DNA from: Desulfobacteraceae bacterium
Lineage (GTDB): Bacteria; Desulfobacterota; Desulfobacteria; Desulfobacterales; SURF-15
Reading direction: 5' to 3'
Length of the DNA: 18,123 nucleotides
Assembly: GCA_003599475.1 (NCBI GenBank)
Contig: QZKK01000153.1
Coordinates: forward strand, 1-18,123
Below are positions 1 through 5,075 of the stretch, piece by piece (position 1 is the stretch's first letter; each line of letters begins with the position of its first letter). The notes beneath the pieces are model-generated. The model was not told the DNA's origin, made no database searches, and saw only the letters and a list, made by a program, of their open reading frames with translations. The translations under genes were made by a program, and so were the position numbers.

Positions 1-201
1 GCATTAAGAGCGTATCTTCGTTTTCGATACCATTAAGTCCAATGCAAAGAGACACAGTTGTAGAGATTAATAACTATCCAGAAGACAAAGAAATTCGGGC
101 TTACCCTCCCGAAGGGCTTTCTCGATATCATCGAATCGGAAGGCTTTACCTGGCGGCCGAATGCAAAAATCAATCTGGGGCTCGGAAGGCTCTCGGAATA
201 A
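1..201 (+). CDS. 3' end of an upstream ferredoxin-like paralogue (partial, apparent frameshift)
   Basis: The frame ending in the TAA at 199-201 is open only from 64. Its C-terminus contains FLDIIESEGF and then AKINLGLGR. This aligns with the end of the ferredoxin gene at 970-1698, which has SLEILNELGI and then GKVNVGLGK. Stops at 34-36 and 61-63 close that frame further upstream. The +1-shifted frame is open from position 3 and reads IKSVSSFSIPLS, which loosely resembles IETVFSLGLISR at the matching place in the ferredoxin protein. The simplest reading is one gene with a frame break at about 80-100, either a real pseudogene or a sequence error. The stop lies 15 bases before the next start, so it was probably translated with gene A. 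The homology is judged by eye from about 27 residues, and the N-terminus lies outside the window. Confidence 0.4.
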
Positions 202-216
202 AGGACGGGAAAATTT

Positions 217-864
217 ATGACTCACAGCCTGCATCGGGAAGGAAAGTTGGAGTCGCTGGAAAAAGACTATGCGGTTTTTATCTATCCGGCGAGAGGATAC
301 AACTACAAGGGGTGTGCACCGAGGGTAAGGCGCCTGGTCGAGATCGTCTATCAGGTGGGCCCGGCCAATATGATCGCAACCACCCTGCGCCGAAATCTCT
401 ACAGCGGGGTTCGACCCGAAGAGGTGCTCGAAAGCATCCGGGAGGGCGTACGGGTTTTTTCCGTCTTCGACAGCGCGGAAAAAATCAAAAAGCTGCTCGC
501 ATTGTTCAAGGATGCCGATCAGGGGATATCGATCGTCGTGAGCGGACTGATCGATAGAGTCCGGGACATGGCCGCCGAAGTCGGACTCGACCCGCATACC
601 ATCAATGTGTCGATCGGGATTCATGGAAATACCGACCGCCTGCCGCCTCCGGAAATCCGTCAGTTCACCACGATGTGCGGGCACGGAATGGTCTCCCCGC
701 TCCTTGTGCGGGATACCATTCGAAAAGTAAAAACCGGAAAGGTCGATTCCTGGAACGGAAGCCTGACACTGGCAAAACCCTGCAGTTGCGGTATTTACAA
801 CCCTTTGCGGTCCCGGGAACTGCTGGAGGAGATGATTCCGATCTACACCGTGAGCCGGATGTAG
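217..864 (+). CDS. MTHSLHR-family Cys/His protein A (function unknown)
   Basis: This is a 215-residue soluble protein with no signal peptide or membrane segment. I do not recognise a characterised family. It is clearly paralogous to the product of 1813-2436. Both begin MTHSLHR and share a central VVSG or VISG motif, PHxIN, TTMCGHxM and CxCGI(Y/F)N. Here TTMCGHGM is at 151-158 (C154, H156) and CSCGIYN at 189-195 (C189, C191). The invariant Cys and His residues, together with H3 and H6, could bind a metal or an Fe-S cluster; this is inference. The start at 217 is chosen because it matches the paralogue's N-terminus and has AGGA at 202-205 upstream. It sits between a ferredoxin-like remnant and an intact ferredoxin gene, so a redox role is plausible. 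Confidence 0.85.
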   Translation: MTHSLHREGKLESLEKDYAVFIYPARGYNYKGCAPRVRRLVEIVYQVGPANMIATTLRRNLYSGVRPEEVLESIREGVRVFSVFDSAEKIKKLLALFKDADQGISIVVSGLIDRVRDMAAEVGLDPHTINVSIGIHGNTDRLPPPEIRQFTTMCGHGMVSPLLVRDTIRKVKTGKVDSWNGSLTLAKPCSCGIYNPLRSRELLEEMIPIYTVSRM

Positions 865-870
865 AGAGAA

Positions 871-898
871 GTGTTCAGGTTTCGGTGTTCAGTGTTCA
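871..898. repeat. GTGTTCA heptad tandem repeat
   Basis: Exact GTGTTCA units lie at 871-877, 885-891 and 892-898, with a degenerate unit at 878-884. The array fills the start of the gap after gene A. It resembles simple intergenic filler and shows no protein-binding dyad. Confidence 0.8.
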
Positions 899-920
899 GG
901 GAGGCCGTGCCGTTTCCGGC

Positions 921-955
921 AAAAAATCTAAAATCAAAAATCAAAAATCTAAAAT
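921..955 (-). repeat. ATTTTAG-family heptad repeat (reverse orientation)
   Basis: On the + strand there are four consecutive 7-mers: CTAAAAT 928-934, CAAAAAT 935-941, CAAAAAT 942-948 and CTAAAAT 949-955. A degenerate unit lies at 921-927. On the minus strand these read ATTTTAG or ATTTTTG, the same unit found at 3230, 4903 and 10579. The array ends just before the ribosome binding site of the ferredoxin gene. Confidence 0.85.
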
Positions 956-969
956 AGAAGGAACTTCCC

Positions 970-1698
970 ATGCCTCTGATCGATGCCGTAAAATGTACCG
1001 GGTGCCGCACCTGCCAGCGATACTGCACGGTGGACGCCATCCTTTTTAAGGATAAAAAATGTCGCATCGATTCCGACCTATGCACCGAATGCTATGTCTG
1101 CCTGCGGATGAAGGTATGCCCCGAGGAGGCCATCTATGCGCAGGACCTCGAGGGTTTCTATAAACAGTTTCAACACGTGATCAGCGATCCGGTTGAAACC
1201 CACGGCGTTACAGGTGTTACCGGTCGGGGAACCGAAGAGGTCAAGACAAACGATGTCTCGGGACGCTATCGAAGAGGGGAGGTGGGGCTTTCGATCGATA
1301 TGGGGCGCCCCGGCATGGGGGTTTATCTACGGGATGCCGAAAAAGTCGCCATGGCGGCTGCCCGGGCCGGATTTGTGCTGGCGCCGATCGAAGACACACC
1401 GCTCGCTGCGCTCATGACCGATCTGAAGACGGGAAAGCTGTTTGACGAATGCCTCGACTATCGATTGCTGTCGGTGATCGTCGAAGGGAAATGCAGTGAA
1501 GAGAATTTAAAGAACGTTCTCGAAGCCCTTCGGAAAGTCTCGGAGGAGATCGAAACCGTCTTTTCGTTAGGATTGATCAGCCGGGTGGATGTCGCCGGGA
1601 ATTGCCGCTCCCTCGAAATCCTGAACGAACTCGGAATTTCCCAGCCTCACCGGGGGAAGGTCAATGTCGGGCTCGGAAAGCCGATCGCAGAAGAATAG
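970..1698 (+). CDS. Two-cluster [4Fe-4S] ferredoxin with C-terminal extension
   Basis: This 242-residue cytoplasmic iron-sulfur protein probably transfers electrons to or from its neighbours. The N-terminal quarter has two cluster motifs. The first is C9, C12, C15, C19 (CxxCxxCxxxC). The second is C38, C41, C44, C50, with five residues instead of three before the last Cys, followed by Pro. The remaining 190 residues form a separate domain containing RRGEVGLSIDMGRPG and EKVAMAAARAG, and ending GKVNVGLGKPIAEE. I cannot assign it to a named family. The domain makes the protein far longer than a simple 2[4Fe-4S] ferredoxin of about 60 residues. ATG 970 is preceded by AGAAGGA at 956-961. The gene lies between the two MTHSLHR paralogues, which suggests that they work together. 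Its stop codon is inside an 8-bp repeat array. Confidence 0.88.
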   Translation: MPLIDAVKCTGCRTCQRYCTVDAILFKDKKCRIDSDLCTECYVCLRMKVCPEEAIYAQDLEGFYKQFQHVISDPVETHGVTGVTGRGTEEVKTNDVSGRYRRGEVGLSIDMGRPGMGVYLRDAEKVAMAAARAGFVLAPIEDTPLAALMTDLKTGKLFDECLDYRLLSVIVEGKCSEENLKNVLEALRKVSEEIETVFSLGLISRVDVAGNCRSLEILNELGISQPHRGKVNVGLGKPIAEE

Positions 1699-1757
1699 AA
1701 GGATAGAGGGATAGAAGGATAGAGGGATAGAAGGATAGAGGGAGAGAGGGAGAGAAG
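1694..1757. repeat. 8-bp GATAGAGG/GATAGAAG tandem array
   Basis: There are eight head-to-tail 8-bp units. The first (1694-1701, AATAGAAG) includes the TAG stop of the ferredoxin gene. Units then alternate GATAGAGG and GATAGAAG up to 1741, and the last two are GAGAGAGG and GAGAGAAG. There are no spacers, so it is a microsatellite-like array. It fills half of the gap before the next gene. Confidence 0.92.
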
Positions 1758-1812
1758 ACGCTGGATGCTCCCTGCTCAATGCTTTACAATACAAACCGAT
1801 AAGGACTTTACC

Positions 1813-2436
1813 ATGACGCACTCACTACACCGATCCGGGGACATCGAATCCCAGAAAAAGGATTTTGTCTGGTTTATGTATCAGACAAAGGGAGTCAATG
1901 ATAAGAACATCAAACCGAAGGCTCTGGAGTTTATCGCGGCGGCCGAAGCCGTAGGATCCGAAAACTGGGGCGACGTCAAGACCGGACCAAAGATATTTTA
2001 TTCCGTCGATGAGATCAAGGACCGGATCACGGACAAGTCGAGATTGCGGGGGGTTTTTACAAAAAAAGAACAGGTGGTCGAGTTTCTCAGGAGGATAAAG
2101 GAAAAGGATACCGGCATGTCGGTGGTAATCTCCGGTGTGCTCTCCGAGGTCATACCCGCCTGCAAGGAAGCCGGGGTGGCACCTCATTCGATCAACTATT
2201 CACTGGGGGTGTGGGGAAAAAAGGAGAATCTTCCCGATGAAACCACACTTTCGATCACCACCATGTGCGGGCACCATATGATTCCCCCCAAGTTCGTTCA
2301 GTATGTCACCCGGCGCGTCCAGAAAGGGAAGATGACTCCGGAAGAGGGGGGGCTTGAGCTCGCAAAGTATTGCTACTGCGGGATATTCAACCATGTGCGA
2401 TGCACGGAAATCATCAAGGAGAAGTTCTTGAAATAA
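1813..2436 (+). CDS. MTHSLHR-family Cys/His protein B (function unknown)
   Basis: This 207-residue soluble protein is the paralogue of the product of 217-864. It keeps MTHSLHR at the N-terminus, VISG at about 105-108, PHSIN at about 124-128, TTMCGHHM at 149-156 (C152, H154, H155) and CYCGIFN at 187-193 (C187, C189). Divergence between the two copies is high outside these blocks, so they look like long-separated subunits, not a recent duplication. ATG 1813 is chosen over an upstream in-frame start at 1765 because it restores the shared MTHSLHR start and has AAGGAC at 1801-1806. The stop overlaps the ribosome binding site of the aldolase gene, so the two are translationally close. The biochemical role is unknown; a metal- or Fe-S-binding partner of the ferredoxin is an inference. 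Confidence 0.86.
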   Translation: MTHSLHRSGDIESQKKDFVWFMYQTKGVNDKNIKPKALEFIAAAEAVGSENWGDVKTGPKIFYSVDEIKDRITDKSRLRGVFTKKEQVVEFLRRIKEKDTGMSVVISGVLSEVIPACKEAGVAPHSINYSLGVWGKKENLPDETTLSITTMCGHHMIPPKFVQYVTRRVQKGKMTPEEGGLELAKYCYCGIFNHVRCTEIIKEKFLK

Positions 2437-2447
2437 AGGAGGATGAT

Positions 2448-3227
2448 ATGCGGCTGAACAAGGTCAAACGAAAACTGAAAAAAGGAGAGTTTGTCTTCGG
2501 CACCATGTTGAAGGAGGAAACCGAGATCGGAACCGTCGATGTTCTGGAAATGGCCGGGTTCGATTATTTCGTCATCGATATGGAGCATGCCAAGTACGAC
2601 ATGGTCACCATCGGAAACCTTTTGCAGTACGCCCGAAAGTCAGAGATTACCGGGATAGTAAGAATTCCCGAGATCAACTACCTCTATGTTGCAAAAACCC
2701 TCGATCTGGGTGCCGAGGGGATCTGGGTTCCCCATATCGATACCGAAGAGGAAGCCAGGAGTCTGGTGCGATACGGAAAGTATCCGCCGGAGGGGAAGCG
2801 CGGGGCGGCCGTGCCCCCGTTTCGGCTCAAAGAATTCCAATCGGCAGGAAGCCCTGCAGAATATTTCAAATCCTGCAATGAGGAGGTCCTGCTGATCGCG
2901 CAGATTGAAAGCGGACAGGCGATCGAAAACATCGACAGGATCGCCGGTGTCAAAGGTGTCGACGTCCTTATGATGGGAACCCAGGATCTTTCGCTCGATC
3001 TGGGTTTTCCGGGTCAGGGGTCTCATCCGGAAATGGTCGCAGCGGTTCAAAAAGTGGTCGACGCCTGCAAAAAAGCCGGCATTGCCTCCGGAAACCACAT
3101 CGCCGGCATCGATCCGCTCAGGCACTGGATGAAACAGGGCATGAGGATGATCACCTACACCTATCCTTCGACCATGTTGATCAATCATGCGAAGGAAACA
3201 TTGAAAAAATTGAAGGATGGGTTTTAG
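2448..3227 (+). CDS. HpcH/HpaI-family class II aldolase
   Basis: This 259-residue protein belongs to the HpaI / 2-keto-3-deoxy sugar-acid / citrate-lyase-beta-like TIM-barrel family, which performs metal-dependent aldol cleavage or addition of pyruvate-type substrates. The visible hallmarks are DMEH (H47, matching the catalytic His of HpaI), VRIP (R72), the metal-ligand Glu in AQIESG (E154) and the metal-ligand Asp in GTQDLS (D180). The usual family motif at the last site is GPADLS, so the substrate pocket may differ. Length is normal for the family. The start has a strong AAGGAGG at 2436-2442, 11 bases after the previous stop. An in-frame upstream start at 2370 would overlap the previous gene and is rejected. 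The actual substrate cannot be read from the sequence. Confidence 0.9.
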   Translation: MRLNKVKRKLKKGEFVFGTMLKEETEIGTVDVLEMAGFDYFVIDMEHAKYDMVTIGNLLQYARKSEITGIVRIPEINYLYVAKTLDLGAEGIWVPHIDTEEEARSLVRYGKYPPEGKRGAAVPPFRLKEFQSAGSPAEYFKSCNEEVLLIAQIESGQAIENIDRIAGVKGVDVLMMGTQDLSLDLGFPGQGSHPEMVAAVQKVVDACKKAGIASGNHIAGIDPLRHWMKQGMRMITYTYPSTMLINHAKETLKKLKDGF

Positions 3228-3229
3228 GA

Positions 3230-3267
3230 ATTTTAGATTTTAGATTTTAGATTTAGGTTTAGATTTG
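3230..3267 (+). repeat. ATTTTAG-family heptad repeat
   Basis: Perfect ATTTTAG units lie at 3230-3236, 3237-3243 and 3244-3250. Shortened units (ATTTAG, GTTTAG, ATTTG) run on to 3267. It begins three bases after the aldolase stop. A TTG inside it (3265) would extend the next gene but is not a credible start. Confidence 0.88.
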
Positions 3268-3315
3268 TCAAAGATACCATCTCAAGATCGAAAAAACAGG
3301 GGGGGTAGAGAGATA

Positions 3316-4899
3316 ATGAATTTCCACAGACCAAACGCGAATGAAGCCGTTCAGAGCAGCAACCGCTCACGCGATGTCGTTCCCCAGTCAGGGATATGCA
3401 GCCGTTGCGTCGACGGGTGCCGGGGAAACTGCGATATGTTCCAGGCGACTTTCCGGGGCCGGGAGATGTTGTATCCCGAACCGTTCGGGAAGGTTACCGC
3501 CGGGGCGGACAAAAACTACCCGATCGACTACTCGCACCTCAACATCATGGGCTATGCCTTCGGGGCAAAGGGCATGGCCGAAGATCCGGACAAGGCGACC
3601 TTTCCGGCCGTAAACACGGAAACCGGATTCGGAGTGACCCACAAGGTGAAAATGAAGGTCCCGGTTTTTACGGGAGCCTTGGGCAGCACCGATATCGCCA
3701 GAAAAAACTGGGAGCATTTTGCCGTCGGGGCGGCAATCAGCGGAATTACGCTGGTCTGCGGAGAGAATGTCTGCGGGATCGATCCGAAATTGGAACTCAA
3801 CAGCGAAGGAAAAGTCAAGAAATCTCCTGAAATGGATCGACGGATCGAAGCGTATCGTCGCTACCATGAGGGATTCGGTGACATCCTGATCCAGATGAAC
3901 GTTGAAGATACGCGAAACGGTGTTGCCGAATATGTCATCGAGAACCTGGGAGTGGAAACCATCGAATTGAAATGGGGCCAGGGAGCCAAATGTATCGGCG
4001 GAGAAATCAAAGTGGATTCCCTGAGCCGGGCGCTCGAATTGAAGAAGCGAGGATACATCGTAACCCCGGACCCGGAAGTCCCGGCGTTCCAGGCGGCTTT
4101 CAAGGCAGGTCCGCTCAAGCAGTTCGAGCGCCACTCACGACTCGGATTCATCGACCAGCAGGGTTTCATGAAAGAGGTGGAGCGGCTGAGAAGGCTCGGC
4201 GCAAAAAGGGTCACGCTCAAGACTGGTGCATACCCCATGCGGGAGCTCGCCATGGCCATCCGATGGGCAAGCGATGCGAAAATCGATCTGCTTACGATCG
4301 ACGGTGCACCCGGCGGCACCGGAATGAGTCCCTGGAGAATGATGGTCGAGTGGGGGATTCCATCGATTTATTTGCATTCCATGGCATATGAGCTTTGCGA
4401 ACGATTGTCCGCGAAGGGGAAATGGGTTCCGGATATCGCCTTTGCCGGCGGCTTTTCTTCGGAAGATCACATTTTCAAAGCGCTTGCGCTCGGGTCTCCG
4501 TATTGCAAAGCGGTCTGCATGGGGCGCGCCCTGATGATCCCCGGCATGGTTGGAAAGAATGCCGAACGATGGCTGAGGGGAGAAGACAAGGGCCTCCCGG
4601 CTTCGGTTGCAAGGCACGGTTCCACCAAGGAAGAGATTTTCATGAACTATGAGGTCCTCAAGGAAAAGTACGGATCCGAAGTGGACAAGCTTCCGCTGGG
4701 AGCCATCGGAATCTTCAGCGCAATCGATAAACTCAAGGTGGGGCTCCAGCAGTTGATGGCCGGCTCTAGGAGCTGGGAAGTAAAATACATCAGCCGAAAG
4801 GATCTCTGTTCGTTGACGGAGGAGTGCAGCAAGGTCACTTCGATTCCGTATGTCATGGACGCATATCGGAATGAAGCCTTGGAGATCATCGAATCATGA
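3316..4899 (+). CDS. FMN-binding glutamate-synthase-like protein with N-terminal Cys cluster
   Basis: This 527-residue protein resembles the FMN domain of glutamate synthase (GltB2-like, stand-alone). Supporting motifs are KWGQGAK at 219-225 followed by GGE, DGAPGGTG at 329-336 in the phosphate/FMN-binding part, and AGGFSSEDH later on. The N-terminus has C28, C31, C35 and C39 (CxxCxxxCxxxC), a candidate Fe-S site. The usual CPxG-type cluster segment of glutamate synthases is not seen; the nearest is YCKAVCMG at about 396-403. No amidotransferase or GXGXG domain is fused or encoded in the window, so glutamine hydrolysis is not supported. The substrate is therefore open: a glutamate synthase fragment or another FMN/Fe-S oxidoreductase. 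ATG 3316 is preferred over the TTG at 3265, which lies in repeat DNA. The Shine-Dalgarno is weak (AGGGGG at about 3299). Confidence 0.85.
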   Translation: MNFHRPNANEAVQSSNRSRDVVPQSGICSRCVDGCRGNCDMFQATFRGREMLYPEPFGKVTAGADKNYPIDYSHLNIMGYAFGAKGMAEDPDKATFPAVNTETGFGVTHKVKMKVPVFTGALGSTDIARKNWEHFAVGAAISGITLVCGENVCGIDPKLELNSEGKVKKSPEMDRRIEAYRRYHEGFGDILIQMNVEDTRNGVAEYVIENLGVETIELKWGQGAKCIGGEIKVDSLSRALELKKRGYIVTPDPEVPAFQAAFKAGPLKQFERHSRLGFIDQQGFMKEVERLRRLGAKRVTLKTGAYPMRELAMAIRWASDAKIDLLTIDGAPGGTGMSPWRMMVEWGIPSIYLHSMAYELCERLSAKGKWVPDIAFAGGFSSEDHIFKALALGSPYCKAVCMGRALMIPGMVGKNAERWLRGEDKGLPASVARHGSTKEEIFMNYEVLKEKYGSEVDKLPLGAIGIFSAIDKLKVGLQQLMAGSRSWEVKYISRKDLCSLTEECSKVTSIPYVMDAYRNEALEIIES

Positions 4900-4902
4900 T
4901 CG

Positions 4903-4929
4903 ATTTTAGATTTTTGATTGAGATTTCAG
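4903..4929 (+). repeat. ATTTTAG-family heptad repeat
   Basis: The units are ATTTTAG 4903-4909, ATTTTTG 4910-4916, ATTGAG 4917-4922 and ATTTCAG 4923-4929. The array starts four bases after the stop of the FMN protein. Confidence 0.8.
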
Positions 4930-4958
4930 ATTCCCATACAATAACGGCATAAAGAGTC

Positions 4959-4992
4959 GGGACAGGGGCAGGTGAAGTTCACAGCCTGTCCC
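4959..4992 (+). terminator. Possible terminator hairpin after the redox cluster
   Basis: Perfect 8-bp arms GGGACAGG (4959-4966) and CCTGTCCC (4985-4992) enclose an 18-base loop. No T-run follows directly, only TGTTATGCTTTATC. A factor-independent terminator is therefore possible but weak. It separates the redox cluster from the PEP-binding regulator gene. Confidence 0.4.
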
Positions 4993-5075
4993 TGTTATGC
5001 TTTATCATCGAATGCGGAAATGCCGTGCAGTTCTTTCCGGTCCAAGAAGCACCGATTCCAGCCGGGAGAGGCAAT

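Noticed and set aside
42..557. 171-residue + strand reading frame overlapping gene A
   Set aside because: It overlaps gene A in another frame, is rich in Arg/Gly/Gln as shadow frames are, and only its first part may matter as the shifted end of the upstream gene.
1694..1757. CRISPR-like repeat array
   Set aside because: Units are 8 bp and contiguous without spacers, and no cas genes are present.
3388..4134. 248-residue minus-strand frame opposite the FMN protein
   Set aside because: It is antisense to a gene with clear family motifs and has no recognisable domain.
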